NCBI RefSeq assembly: GCF_030646015.1 | Contig: NZ_JAUSLT010000132.1 | Coordinates: forward strand, 1-64,000 | Direction of reading: 5' to 3' | DNA: 64,000 bases | Source of the DNA: Bradyrhizobium sp. | GTDB lineage: Bacteria; Pseudomonadota; Alphaproteobacteria; Rhizobiales; Xanthobacteraceae | In this document: positions 45,941-54,521 of the stretch, piece by piece | How positions within the stretch are numbered: position 1 is the first letter of the stretch | Layout: each line of letters begins with the position of its first letter | Program-made: the position numbers and the translations under genes | Notes under the pieces: generated by a model | Told to the model about the DNA's origin: nothing | Database searches by the model: none | What the model saw: only the letters and a program-made list of their open reading frames with translations

Positions 45941-46603
45941 TTAAGCCGACGCGCGGCTTTCTCCGCGTGGCTTGCCGCGGGCTTTCACGGAAATTCCGGA
46001 TTTCGCCGTGCGGCCCGCCGCGGATTTTGCGCCGTGGCCGTTCAGGAGCTTGCCATTGGCATGCGCCGGTTTGCCGCTCAGTTTCTTGCTGCCAGCCTTC
46101 GCCGCCTGCTTCTCGGCCTGCTCCAAGGCCTTTCGTTCTGCCTTCGCCTTGAGGCGCGCCTTTTCGGCCCTCGCCTCGGCGCGCTGCTTCTTGCGCTTCT
46201 TTTCGCAGGCGACGCATTTGCAGCCGATCGGCTTGATGTACGCCTTGAAATAGTCGGTGCCGTAATCGTAATTGATCTCGTCGCCGGGCTCGATGTTCTT
46301 GATGGCGCGGATCACCACCTTGCGCTTGCGCGGTTTGACGTCGGATTCCGCATTCGGCCTGCAGGCGTGGTTGATGTAACGCGCGATGTTCTTGCGCACC
46401 GAACCGTCGATGGTCCAGCGGTTGTTGAGCTCGAACAAATACTTGTTCTCGATCGCGTCGTCCTTCTCCTTCCTGGAATCCAGCAGCGGACCAAAGTAAC
46501 GGACGATCTTGGCGCCCTTCTTGATCGGCTTGGTGGCGAAGAGGCCAAGCCCGGTGCGGGAGCGGCCGACGCGGTAGGGTTTGTTCGACGGAATGGCAGG
46601 CAT
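45941..46603 (-). CDS. SET-domain protein methyltransferase
   Basis: A 220-residue eukaryotic-type SET protein: GLGLFATKPIKKGAKIVRYFG, NHACRPNAE (the NHxC..PN pseudoknot motif), DEINYDYGTDYF and a post-SET-like CKCVAC. The core is about 1-130. The rest is a Lys/Ala-rich tail (KKRKKQRAEARAEKARLKAK) resembling histone H1-type DNA-binding tails. Would methylate lysine in a protein; bacterial targets are unknown. Rhizobial and Xanthomonas homologues exist; origin by transfer from a eukaryote is often discussed for such genes. Confidence 0.88.
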   Translation of the reverse strand: MPAIPSNKPYRVGRSRTGLGLFATKPIKKGAKIVRYFGPLLDSRKEKDDAIENKYLFELNNRWTIDGSVRKNIARYINHACRPNAESDVKPRKRKVVIRAIKNIEPGDEINYDYGTDYFKAYIKPIGCKCVACEKKRKKQRAEARAEKARLKAKAERKALEQAEKQAAKAGSKKLSGKPAHANGKLLNGHGAKSAAGRTAKSGISVKARGKPRGESRASA

Positions 46604-46805
46604 GATGGGTTTGAACTGACACGCTATGAAGGGGATTGCGAAGCCGCTGTTCTAGAGCGATTCCGGGCCAATGTCAGGCCTTTCGCGCATTTTGCGTGAA
46701 CCTTCCCCAGATTGCGCACGTCGAACCGGTATGACCGGTTCCCCTGACATAGCGGGCAGGATGATGCGTACGCTCGACCTGCGCCGGACCTCCCGCGCGA
46801 ACATC

Positions 46806-47408
46806 ATGCGAGCAATAGTGCTGGCGGCGCTGCTCAGCGCCTGCTTCGGGCTGATTTCACCGGCCAACGCCCAAACATTCAGCAGTAGCTATACCTCGAC
46901 CGCCCCAAGGGATTGCCGCGTCACCAGCGCCGGCAACGGCGTCGACGATTCCACGATCCGGGTTTGCCCGGGCAAGGCCGGGCTCGTGGTGGTCATCAGC
47001 GAGGACGATCTGCGCGAAGCGGCCTCGGTCGGCCGCAACCGCGCCGCGGCAGACAAGGAGCCGGCGGCGGAGACTCCCTTTGGGCCGTTCAACTCGACCA
47101 CCCACACCGTGGAATGGCGGGCGCTGGACGGCAAACCGTTCGCGATCATCCAGCGTTGGCACATTTCCGACAATGCCGACGAGGACAAGAACGGCCGTCC
47201 CATCGCAAAACCGCTGCTGGCAGTGACTAGGCTGCCGCCCGGCGCGGTCTGCCATGTCGCCTATGTCGACGTGAAGGCCAATCCCAATGCCAATGAGCTC
47301 GCCCGCAAGGCCGCCGACGAGTCGGCGCGAAGCTTCAGATGTGGCAAGGACGAAGTGAAGGTGATCGGTGAAAGCGGCCGCGCGGTCGAGCTGGCGAAAA
47401 AACCCTGA
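46806..47408 (+). CDS. exported protein, unknown function
   Basis: A 200-residue protein with signal MRAIVLAALLSACFGLISPA (cleavage near ANAQ), two Cys close to the N-terminus (RDCRVTSAG, IRVCPGKAGLV) and two more later (GAVCHVAYVD, SFRCGKDEV). A conserved VEWRALDGKPFAIIQRWHI stretch follows. The start is uncertain: in-frame ATGs at 46671, 46761 and 46764 lie upstream. Presumed periplasmic. It abuts the convergent TetR gene. Confidence 0.75.
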   Translation: MRAIVLAALLSACFGLISPANAQTFSSSYTSTAPRDCRVTSAGNGVDDSTIRVCPGKAGLVVVISEDDLREAASVGRNRAAADKEPAAETPFGPFNSTTHTVEWRALDGKPFAIIQRWHISDNADEDKNGRPIAKPLLAVTRLPPGAVCHVAYVDVKANPNANELARKAADESARSFRCGKDEVKVIGESGRAVELAKKP

Positions 47409-48140
47409 TCACGGTCCCGGTGGCCGGGTGACGGTGGAGCGCAGCATGGCATCCAGCAGGGTCTCGACAGTGTTGCCCTTGGGCAGTCGCTTCAGGATGT
47501 CGTTGAGCCGGCCGTCGAGCAGCAGCGTGGTGAAGCCGTGGACCAGTGACCAAGCGCGGGCGATGGCAGCCGCATGTTCCAGCGACAGCGCCTCGTCGGA
47601 CGCCTGCTGCTGAAGGCTGACGCCGACCGCGCCGGCCAATCCATTGAACGAGGCGGTGGCGGCCTCATGCAGCGACGGCCGCGTCATGTCGAGCCGCTCG
47701 GTGCGGAACATCAGCCCGTACATGCCGGGATGCGCCTGCGCATAGGCGACATAGGCCTTGGCCCGCGCCAGCGCCCTCATCAGCGGCGGCGCATCGATGG
47801 CGCCGGCCGCCGCCATCGCAACGTTGAATTGCCGGAAGCCGATCGCCGCGAGTTCGCTGACGAGGCCGGTGAGGTCGCCGAAATGATGGGTGGGCGCGGC
47901 ATGCGATACGCCGGCCTCGCGCGCCACCGCGCGCAGCGTCAAGCCGCCAAGGCCGTCCCGCTCCAGCACCCTCTCGGCGGCCCTGAGCAAGGCGTCGTGC
48001 AGGTCGCCGTGATGATACGGTGAAGCTTCGCTGGCCTTGGCGTTACGGGGCGCGCCCGGTTTGCGGCCGGCCCGCGCCGGCGCCGCGGCTTTTTTACCGG
48101 TCCGGATAAGGGTCCGCCGGATATTGGGTGTTCTTGCCAT
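47409..48140 (-). CDS. TetR family regulator (WHG-type C-terminal)
   Basis: A 243-residue TetR protein. After a basic tail (residues 1-40), the helix-turn-helix is LTLRAVAREAGVSHAAPTHHFGDLTGL, cited as LTLRAVAREAGVSHAAP and HHFGDLTGL. The C-terminal ligand domain is all-helical with AYAQAHPGMYGLMF. Divergent from the carotenoid oxygenase gene. The same operator cassette lies before that gene and before the 50391 gene, so it is the obvious controller of both. Confidence 0.86.
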   Translation of the reverse strand: MARTPNIRRTLIRTGKKAAAPARAGRKPGAPRNAKASEASPYHHGDLHDALLRAAERVLERDGLGGLTLRAVAREAGVSHAAPTHHFGDLTGLVSELAAIGFRQFNVAMAAAGAIDAPPLMRALARAKAYVAYAQAHPGMYGLMFRTERLDMTRPSLHEAATASFNGLAGAVGVSLQQQASDEALSLEHAAAIARAWSLVHGFTTLLLDGRLNDILKRLPKGNTVETLLDAMLRSTVTRPPGP

Positions 48141-48162
48141 CGGTGTTATATAGGCCCCGATA

Positions 48163-48233
48163 TTGACACTGTAAAGATTTTGCTTGACTGACGCGGAACT
48201 CCGCTTTATCCATATCTTTACGATGTAAAGATA
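48163..48233 (+). promoter_or_regulatory. TetR promoter/operator cassette upstream of carotenoid oxygenase
   Basis: TTGACACTGTAAAGATTT at 48163-48180 (TTGACA could be a -35 and TTGACA/TGTAAA is a near-palindrome). A second palindrome TATCTTTAC-GAT-GTAAAGATA lies at 48213-48233, 17 bp before the ATG. Confidence 0.7.
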
Positions 48234-48250
48234 AAATCAGGGAGCGACCG

Positions 48251-49657
48251 ATGCTTGACCAGGTGGAGACCAGGGCTCACAGGACCAATCTGGCGCCGAT
48301 ACCGATGGAATGCGACGCGCCGCATCTGAAAATCGTGGGCGAACTGCCGCGCGAGCTCAACGGCACGCTCTATCGCAACGGCCCCAATCCGCAGTTCGAA
48401 GCGCCCGGCGCGCACTGGTTCCTCGGCGACGGCATGCTGCACGCCTTCCATCTCGAGAACGGCCGCGCCAGCTACCGCAACCGCTGGGTCCGCACCCCGA
48501 AATGGCAGGCCGAGCACGACGCCGGCCGCGCGCTGTTCGGCGGCTTCGGCGGCCGCAAGCTGCCCGACGCCCCGGCCACCTCGTGCACCGACTCTGGCGT
48601 CGCCAACACCAACATCATCTTTCATGGCGGACGGCTGCTGGCGCTGGAGGAAGGCCATCTGCCGACCGAGATCGAGCCCGGCACGCTCAATCGCCTTGGC
48701 TACTGCGACTATGGCAAGGGCATCGCCGGTCCCTTCACCGCCCATCCCAAGATCGATCCCGTCACCGGCGAGATGGTGTTCTTCGGCTACAACGCCGCGG
48801 GACCGCTGACCCCTGCCCTGTCCTTTGGATCGGTCAATGCCGCGGGCGTGGTGACCCGCTTCGATCGCTTCGAGGCGCCCTATGCCAGCATGGTGCACGA
48901 TTTTATCGTCACCGATAATCACCTGCTGTTTCCGATCCTGCCCATTACCGGCAGCATGGAGCGTGCGATGCGCGGCAAGCCGGCTTACGCCTGGGAGCCG
49001 GAAAAGGGCGCCTATGTCGGCGTCATGAAACGCAACGGTTCGGCCAAGGACCTCGTCTGGTTCCGCGCCGAGAGCTGCTACGTGTTCCACGTCATGAACG
49101 CCTGGGAGGAAGGCGACAAGATCATCGCCGACGTCATGCAGTTCGAGGAAGCGCCGCTGTTCACTCATCCGGACGGCTCGCCGACCGACCCCGCCAAGTC
49201 CCGCGCGCGGCTGTGCCGCTGGACCTTCGACCTCAGCGGGAATACCGACCGCTTCACCCAAACCTATCTGGACGACGTCACCGGCGAATTCCCGCGCATC
49301 GACGATCGCCGCGCCGGACTGAAGAGCGCCCATGGCTGGTACGCCTGCGCCAACCACGATTTGCCGTTCATCGGAGCGCTCTCCGGCATCGTCCATGTCG
49401 ACGGCAAGGGATCGCGGCTCGGCAACTATCTGCTGCCGGCCGGCGACACCATTTCCGAACCGGTGTTCGTCGAACGGGCCAAGGACGCCGCGGAAGGCGA
49501 CGGCTGGCTGCTTGCCGCGGTGTGGCGCGCCCGCGAGAACCGCAGCGATCTCGCTGTTTTCAACGCCACCGATGTCGATTCCGGCCCGGTCGCACTGGTG
49601 CAGCTCGGCCATCGCGTCCCCGACGGATTTCATGGCAATTGGGTGGGGGCAGCTTAG
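48251..49657 (+). CDS. carotenoid oxygenase family (RPE65-like) protein
   Basis: A 468-residue non-haem iron dioxygenase of the carotenoid-cleavage/lignostilbene group (seven-bladed propeller). The four iron-binding histidines are at 165 (PFTAHPKID), 216 (SMVHDFIV), 280 (YVFHVMNAW) and 461 (DGFHGNW). Substrate may be an apocarotenoid or a lignostilbene; a choice cannot be made from sequence. GGGAGC precedes the ATG. Start of a regulon with MAPEG and membrane proteins under TetR operators. Confidence 0.93.
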   Translation: MLDQVETRAHRTNLAPIPMECDAPHLKIVGELPRELNGTLYRNGPNPQFEAPGAHWFLGDGMLHAFHLENGRASYRNRWVRTPKWQAEHDAGRALFGGFGGRKLPDAPATSCTDSGVANTNIIFHGGRLLALEEGHLPTEIEPGTLNRLGYCDYGKGIAGPFTAHPKIDPVTGEMVFFGYNAAGPLTPALSFGSVNAAGVVTRFDRFEAPYASMVHDFIVTDNHLLFPILPITGSMERAMRGKPAYAWEPEKGAYVGVMKRNGSAKDLVWFRAESCYVFHVMNAWEEGDKIIADVMQFEEAPLFTHPDGSPTDPAKSRARLCRWTFDLSGNTDRFTQTYLDDVTGEFPRIDDRRAGLKSAHGWYACANHDLPFIGALSGIVHVDGKGSRLGNYLLPAGDTISEPVFVERAKDAAEGDGWLLAAVWRARENRSDLAVFNATDVDSGPVALVQLGHRVPDGFHGNWVGAA

Positions 49658-49668
49658 AATTCACTCCC

Positions 49669-49804
49669 GTCATTCCGGGGCGATGCCAACGGGTCCGGCC
49701 TCCGGCCGGCCCGATGACAGGCTCCACATCGAACCCGGAATCCATACTCATTATCGTGGTTATGGATTCAGGGCTCGCTAGCTTTGCTCGCGCCCCTGAA
49801 TGAC
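49669..49804. repeat. palindromic intergenic repeat
   Basis: About 136 bp with inverted ends GTCATTCCGGGGC and GCCCCTGAATGAC (one mismatch) and internal inverted stretches (CCATACTCATTATCGTGGTTATGG). A typical rhizobial interspersed element, between the carotenoid oxygenase and MAPEG genes. Confidence 0.75.
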
Positions 49805-49832
49805 CTATGGAGACTTTGCGGGGGCACGCACC

Positions 49833-50258
49833 ATGCAACAGCCATCCATCACATCGGCCTATAGCGGCATCCTCGCTTTGCTCTACCTCGTGCTCGGCCT
49901 GCAGGACTCGCGCCTGCGCCGGGGCAACAAGGTGCTGTTCGGCGATGGCGGCAACATCAAGCTGCGCAGTGCGATCCGCGCGCATGGCAACTTTGTCGAA
50001 TATGTCCCCATCATCGTCCTGATGGTCGCCATGCTGGAGATGTCCGGCATGCCGGCGATGCGGGTGCACCTGCTGATGGGCGCGCTGCTGGTGGCGCGGC
50101 TGCTGCATCCGCTCGGCATGTATGTGGGGCCGCGAACCCTGCAGTTTCAAATCTGCCGGGTCGGCGGCATCTTGCTCACCTTGCTGGTCCTGCTTTGCGC
50201 CGCGGTACTGCTGCTATGGCGGTTTCTGCCCGGCGCCTTCCAGCTCCACGCACTCTAA
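49833..50258 (+). CDS. MAPEG family membrane protein
   Basis: A 141-residue four-helix membrane protein. ALLYLVLGLQDSRLRRGNKV, then FGDGGNIKLRSAIRAHGNFVEYVP and AARLLHPLGMYVG-like RLLHPLG, as in MAPEG glutathione-dependent enzymes. Presumably detoxifies electrophiles at the inner membrane with glutathione. ATG 49833 with GGGGG upstream is preferred; 49800 lies in the repeat. Its neighbours suggest a stress-type regulon. Confidence 0.82.
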   Translation: MQQPSITSAYSGILALLYLVLGLQDSRLRRGNKVLFGDGGNIKLRSAIRAHGNFVEYVPIIVLMVAMLEMSGMPAMRVHLLMGALLVARLLHPLGMYVGPRTLQFQICRVGGILLTLLVLLCAAVLLLWRFLPGAFQLHAL

Positions 50259-50301
50259 GTACTTGCAAAACAATCATTATCATCGCCACCCTCACATTAT
50301 T

Positions 50302-50370
50302 TTGACACTGTAAAGATTTCGCTTGACGCTGCCGTCTTCTCCCCGTATCTATCTTTCCAGTGTAAAGATA
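50302..50370 (+). promoter_or_regulatory. second TetR promoter/operator cassette
   Basis: TTGACACTGTAAAGATTT at 50302-50319, identical to 48163-48180. TATCTTTCC-AGT-GTAAAGATA at 50350-50370 matches 48213-48233 with one arm mismatch. The spacing between the two motifs is similar (about 30 bp). Confidence 0.7.
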
Positions 50371-50390
50371 AAGGCCCGAGGAGACCCGCC

Positions 50391-50972
50391 ATGATGATCT
50401 TCCTGATCCTGCTCCCCTTCGGTGTCTTCTCGGCTCTGATGCTGCTGACCTCGGCCGACATGGCGCTGTTCGCGGCCGCAGCGACCGGCCTCGCCGTCAT
50501 CGCCTGGGACCAATTCCGCGGCCGTCAGCTCAAGATGCTCGGGGCGGGCTCCGTGGTGCTGTTTCTCGGACTGGGCGCCTACCTGAGCTTGATCGACGCC
50601 GGCCTGAGCGCTTCGGCGATCAAGCTGACGGTCGACGCCGGCGTGCTCGCAATCGCGCTGGCTTCGCTGGCGGTCCGCTCCCCCTTCACGCTGCAATATG
50701 CCCGCGAGGTGGTCGACTCCGAGACCGCCGTGCTGCCCGGTTTCATCAAGGCGAATTATATCATCACCTGGGCCTGGAGCGCCTGCATGCTGCTGATGAT
50801 GACCGGCAACATCCTGATGATCTACCTGCCCAGCCTGCCGCTGTGGGCGGGGATTGCGATCGCCTTTGCCGCCCGCACCACCGCGGTCTATTTCACCAAA
50901 TGGTATCCGGACTACCACAAGGCAAAGTTCATGACGCCGCCGGCCTCTGCCAACGCGCTATCCAGTTCCTGA
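50391..50972 (+). CDS. integral membrane protein (193 aa)
   Basis: A 193-residue membrane protein with five or six hydrophobic segments (MIFLILLPFGVFSALMLLTS, LFAAAATGLAVIAWDQ, LFLGLGAYLSLIDAG, ALASLAVRSPFTLQYA and more). It ends YFTKWYPDYHKAKF. No family recognised. GAGGAG precedes the ATG; operators identical to those of the carotenoid oxygenase gene lie upstream. The septation protein gene follows 42 bp later. Confidence 0.8.
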   Translation: MMIFLILLPFGVFSALMLLTSADMALFAAAATGLAVIAWDQFRGRQLKMLGAGSVVLFLGLGAYLSLIDAGLSASAIKLTVDAGVLAIALASLAVRSPFTLQYAREVVDSETAVLPGFIKANYIITWAWSACMLLMMTGNILMIYLPSLPLWAGIAIAFAARTTAVYFTKWYPDYHKAKFMTPPASANALSSS

Positions 50973-51014
50973 GACTTGTGCAAGAAGCGAGCTGATCCAG
51001 GGAGAGCAACGACG

Positions 51015-51569
51015 ATGAAAGACATTTTCGCCAGACTAGGCTCCGACTTCCTCTCCACCATCGTGTTCCTTGTGCTGTACCTCATGACCGGCGACGTCAT
51101 TCTGGCGACGGCGGTGGCGATCGCGGGTGCGGTCGGCCAGGTGATCTACGCCCGCTACAAGGGACAGACGCTCGGCTACATGACCTGGGCGAGCCTCGGC
51201 CTCGTGATCGTGCTCGGCGGCGCCACCCTGCTCACGCACGATCCGCGCTTCGTATTGGCAAAACCCGCGATCGGGCATTTCGCGATCGGCGCAATCATGC
51301 TGAAGCGCGGCTGGATGCTGCGCTACATGCCGTCCATCGTGACCGAAACGGTCCCGGAATATGTCACGGTCGCCGGCTACGCCTGGGCGGCGCTGATGTT
51401 CGTGCTCGGCGCCGGCACCATCGCGGTCGCCGCCACCGGCAACATCAAACTGTGGGCGTTCTATATATCGGTGGTCCTGATCGGCGCAAAGCTGATCGCT
51501 TTCGCCGTGCAGTATGTCGCGTTCCGCGTCCTCGTGACCCAGCGGATCCGCGCTGCCGCCCGCGCCTGA
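51015..51569 (+). CDS. YciB/septation protein A family membrane protein
   Basis: A 184-residue polytopic protein with the pattern of YciB (IspZ, septation protein A), an inner-membrane factor linked to envelope integrity. FLSTIVFLVLYLMTGDVILATAVAI and GYAWAALMFVLGAGTIAV are typical segments. AGGGAGAG lies before the ATG at 51015; an earlier start at 50976 is unlikely. Behind the 50391 membrane protein in the same operon. It is probably a second, TetR-controlled paralogue rather than the housekeeping copy. Confidence 0.75.
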   Translation: MKDIFARLGSDFLSTIVFLVLYLMTGDVILATAVAIAGAVGQVIYARYKGQTLGYMTWASLGLVIVLGGATLLTHDPRFVLAKPAIGHFAIGAIMLKRGWMLRYMPSIVTETVPEYVTVAGYAWAALMFVLGAGTIAVAATGNIKLWAFYISVVLIGAKLIAFAVQYVAFRVLVTQRIRAAARA

Positions 51570-51684
51570 TCGCCGCATTTTGACGATTGGGCACGGGCCG
51601 CAAGATGCGCTATACCGCCGCCCGTGCCTGCCCTGTCCCAGAACCATTCCGGTTTTGCGAAGCAACGCGTGAGGAGAGCTCAAG

Positions 51685-51981
51685 ATGGCCGTCGACGGAA
51701 ACTGGAATATCGTGATGACTACCCCGATGGGCGAGCGCAAGGCGACGCTGACCCTGAAGGCCGCCGGCGGCACGCTGACGGGCACGCAGGGCGCCGACGG
51801 CAATTCCGGCGAGATCTTCGACGGCACCGTCTCGGGCGATGACGTCGCCTGGAAGATCTCGATCACCAACCCGATGCCGCTGACGCTGGCCTTCTCCGGC
51901 AAGGTTGCCGGCGACAGCATGTCCGGCGAAATGGGCATCGGCCCGATGGGCAGCTTCCCGTTCACGGGAACGCGGGCGTAA
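51685..51981 (+). CDS. conserved small beta-rich protein (98 aa)
   Basis: A 98-residue protein: WNIVMTTPMGERKATLTLK, then GTLTGTQGADGNSGEIFDGTV and AWKISITNPMPLTLAFSGKV, a regular beta-strand pattern. A common rhizobial conserved hypothetical; I think such proteins sit near acyl-CoA or lipid genes, function unknown. GAGGAGAG precedes the ATG. Last gene of the TetR-controlled block, 115 bp after yciB. Confidence 0.78.
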   Translation: MAVDGNWNIVMTTPMGERKATLTLKAAGGTLTGTQGADGNSGEIFDGTVSGDDVAWKISITNPMPLTLAFSGKVAGDSMSGEMGIGPMGSFPFTGTRA

Positions 51982-51995
51982 CGGCACTTTTCTCC

Positions 51996-52110
51996 GTGTC
52001 CCGGACGCGGTGCAGCGCCCCTTGCGCCGCTCCGCAGAGCCGGGACCCAAAGTGACCATGGACCCCGGATCAGCAGCGCACCGCTTCGCGCTGCGCAGCG
52101 TCCGGGGCAC
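51996..52110. repeat. interspersed repeat, copy 2
   Basis: About 115 bp from GTGTCCCGGACGCGG to GTCCGGGGCAC. Reverse-complement match to 39173-39282. Confidence 0.75.
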
Positions 52111-52143
52111 GCCACCGCGTCCGGATCATGATGAAGGCATCAC

Positions 52144-53109
52144 ATGCACGCGTTGCTTTCGATCGCAATCCTGATCTCGCTCACGACAGCCGCATCAGCC
52201 CAGCATGCTGCCGAACCCGAGCCGGCATGGCGGCCGAGCGCGCTCAGCTTGGTGCCGGCGGGATATGTCGCCGGCGAAGCCTGGCGCACCGATGAGACCG
52301 CCATGACCGGCCTGCTCGCGATCTATCCGGCGCAGGCCGACGATCCCAAATCACCCGGCAGCGTGTTCGCACCGCGGCAGGTGCTCGTCGTCAAGCTGGC
52401 GCGCAAGGATGGCGCAATGCAAGCGACGTCGGCCGAGATCAAGCCGCGCGACGAGCCGACACGCGGCAATCGCGGCACCACGATGACCGATCCCGACGCC
52501 GACGAGGCCGATTTCGCCGGGCAACACGCGGGGCTTGCCGCCCAGCACGCGACGCTTCCGGTGGGCACCGAGCCCTGCGATCTCGGCGCCTGGTCGGCGG
52601 ACAAGGATCCCAAAGGACTCAACGTGCGCGCCGAAGCCTCGGCGCAGGCACGCGTGCTCGGCACGCTTCCGCCACCCTACCGTCTCAAGACCGGCGGCAG
52701 TGAAAACGTCCCCGACGGCGGCTGGCTGACCGAATTCCGCATCATCGGCTTCAAGGATGGCTGGTTCCTGATCGAGGGCGCGACGCCGCCCGGCAAGGAA
52801 AATGAAGACGAGAGGAAATATCCGCAACATGCGCCGAAACCTTACGCCGGACGCGGCTGGGTCGCAGCCAGCAAGGTCGGCGCCAACTACGCCAACGGCG
52901 CCACGCGCATGGGCGGACTGTTTCAGGCGCCGCATGCCGATGCCAAATGGACTCCGGCGCAGCGCCAGCTCGGCGGCGCGCTCGACACCGACGGCGGACC
53001 GAAACGCATTTTCGCCTGCAGCGGACGCTGGGGACTGGTGGAAAGCCATGACGGCGTGCGTGGCTGGTGGCGCAGCCTTTGCTCCAACCAGGTGACGAAT
53101 TGCAGTTGA
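52144..53109 (+). CDS. exported SH3-like domain protein
   Basis: A 321-residue exported protein. Signal peptide MHALLSIAILISLTTAASAQ, a Pro/Glu-rich start, then a bacterial SH3-like domain around LNVRAEASAQARVLGTLPPPY and GWFLIEGATPP, and GRGWVAASKVGAN. Two cysteines near the C-terminus (FACSGRWG, RSLCSNQVTNC). Periplasmic, probably peptidoglycan- or protein-binding. Starts soon after the repeat. Confidence 0.82.
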   Translation: MHALLSIAILISLTTAASAQHAAEPEPAWRPSALSLVPAGYVAGEAWRTDETAMTGLLAIYPAQADDPKSPGSVFAPRQVLVVKLARKDGAMQATSAEIKPRDEPTRGNRGTTMTDPDADEADFAGQHAGLAAQHATLPVGTEPCDLGAWSADKDPKGLNVRAEASAQARVLGTLPPPYRLKTGGSENVPDGGWLTEFRIIGFKDGWFLIEGATPPGKENEDERKYPQHAPKPYAGRGWVAASKVGANYANGATRMGGLFQAPHADAKWTPAQRQLGGALDTDGGPKRIFACSGRWGLVESHDGVRGWWRSLCSNQVTNCS

Positions 53110-53317
53110 GGGTTTGCGGCGCGGCGCCCTGACGCTGGCGTTCGCCGGGAACGTCGCGGTCATTGTCCGGGCCTCGCCCTGGATCCATTCCTTGAGGTCT
53201 GCCGTGTCGTCGACCCGACCGGCCGGCCGGCGGATATTTCAACTTTACGATGCATACTCGCATCATATATAGTCATCGAATACTACCTCAGGCCCCGGTG
53301 TATTGTGGAGGCTCAAG

Positions 53318-54226
53318 ATGGACGCAATTATTCAGCAGTTGGCGCTGGTATCGGAATCCAAGCTCGCGGGAATCGGCGATCTGATGCGGGTTGCCGCCGC
53401 CCTGCAAAAGCAGGCCAGCCGCGATCTTGCGCCGATATGGAATATTTCAGCCACCGTCGATGCATTCGAAAAGCTGGAAGATGTTCCGCTCGGCTACTGG
53501 CCGATGATCATCAAGGACGATATCGGATTTTCGGGCGCCGCCGGCATTCATCTGGACAAGGATCGCCAGCCGTTTGCCTTGATCAGTTCGTCAACCGATC
53601 TGGACGTTTGGTCCCTCACGGCTTCACACGAAAGCCTCGAAATGCTGGTCGATCCGTACGGGGATCGACTGATCGCCGGGGACTCGCCGAAGGAGGGCCA
53701 AGGTCGTGTCAGTTTCCTCGTCGAGGTGAGCGATCCTTCGGAAGCTGCGGAGTTTGCCTACACCGCCAATGGCATTCTGGTTTCGGATTTCTATACTCCG
53801 CGCTACTTTGATCCGCTGGCGTCGCCCGGGGTGCGTTACTCGTTCACCGGAGCAATCTCCGAGCCCCGGCAGGTACTCCGGGACGGATATTTGTCCTGGG
53901 TGGATTCGACAACCGGCCATTGGTGGCAGGAAACCTGGTTCGGCGGAGCCGCGCCGACGTTCCGCGACATCGGCCCCATCGATGCCACAGCAGGCAGCCT
54001 GCGATCACAGATCGACCGCATCACCTCGGCCGAGACAGCCAAGGCCCTGTCGCCCGGCCGTGCCATGGCCAGCGCCGCCGGACTGACCAGCGCTGTGACG
54101 AAGCGGTCAACGACGTCGAAAGCGGCCATGTGGCGGACGCAAATAGACAATCTTGTCGGCCAGCCCCCACCGCCGACCGCGCCGAACACGCCAATACGCC
54201 GGGCTCGCCGCGTGAGCGGTGACTAG
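53318..54226 (+). CDS. HExxE-motif protein, possible metalloprotease-like
   Basis: A 302-residue soluble protein. The key motif is SHESLEMLVDPYGD (residues 103-116): HExxE with an Asp four residues on, a layout that could bind zinc. It also has GAAGIHLDKDRQPFAL and a Trp-rich YLSWVDSTTGHWWQETWFGG. No signal peptide. Similar proteins with an SHE(A/S)LEM-(I/L)-VDP pattern occur in rhizobia to my memory, but the activity is not known to me. GGAGG 7 nt before ATG 53318. Preceded by an AT-rich 90-bp stretch. Confidence 0.75.
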   Translation: MDAIIQQLALVSESKLAGIGDLMRVAAALQKQASRDLAPIWNISATVDAFEKLEDVPLGYWPMIIKDDIGFSGAAGIHLDKDRQPFALISSSTDLDVWSLTASHESLEMLVDPYGDRLIAGDSPKEGQGRVSFLVEVSDPSEAAEFAYTANGILVSDFYTPRYFDPLASPGVRYSFTGAISEPRQVLRDGYLSWVDSTTGHWWQETWFGGAAPTFRDIGPIDATAGSLRSQIDRITSAETAKALSPGRAMASAAGLTSAVTKRSTTSKAAMWRTQIDNLVGQPPPPTAPNTPIRRARRVSGD

Positions 54227-54317
54227 GGTTCCAGCCTCGAAACGGCTGCCGGCTATCTTTAATCCGCTGCAAAGCGCATTAAGTTATGGCTGGCAATCGA
54301 ACACGAGGGTTGGAACC

Positions 54318-54500
54318 ATGCCGAACGAACCATCTCCGGAAAGCATTGCGCGGGCGGCGCGGCTTCGGGAGCAAATCGACAAGCTCACTCATCCCGAGGC
54401 GTCGCCTTCGGATCAGCCACAGGCTCCCGAGGAGAAGCGGCCAATGTCTCCGCGCGAATTTATCGATCGGAAGATGCGCGAACTCGACAAGAAGAAGTAA
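54318..54500 (+). CDS. small charged protein (60 aa)
   Basis: A 60-residue protein, highly charged: MPNEPSPESIARAARLREQI, a Pro-rich segment, then PREFIDRKMRELDKKK. A coiled, probably DNA- or protein-binding small protein. GAGG upstream. Follows the HExxE gene by 91 bp. No family recognised. Confidence 0.65.
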   Translation: MPNEPSPESIARAARLREQIDKLTHPEASPSDQPQAPEEKRPMSPREFIDRKMRELDKKK

Positions 54501-54521
54501 ACGACGCGAGCGACGCTCCCC

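Noticed and set aside
53110..53317. minus-strand frame (TADLKEWIQGEARTMTATF) as a possible gene
   Set aside because: Protein-like by eye in part, but antisense continuation runs through the SH3 gene and no start/ribosome-binding site was found.
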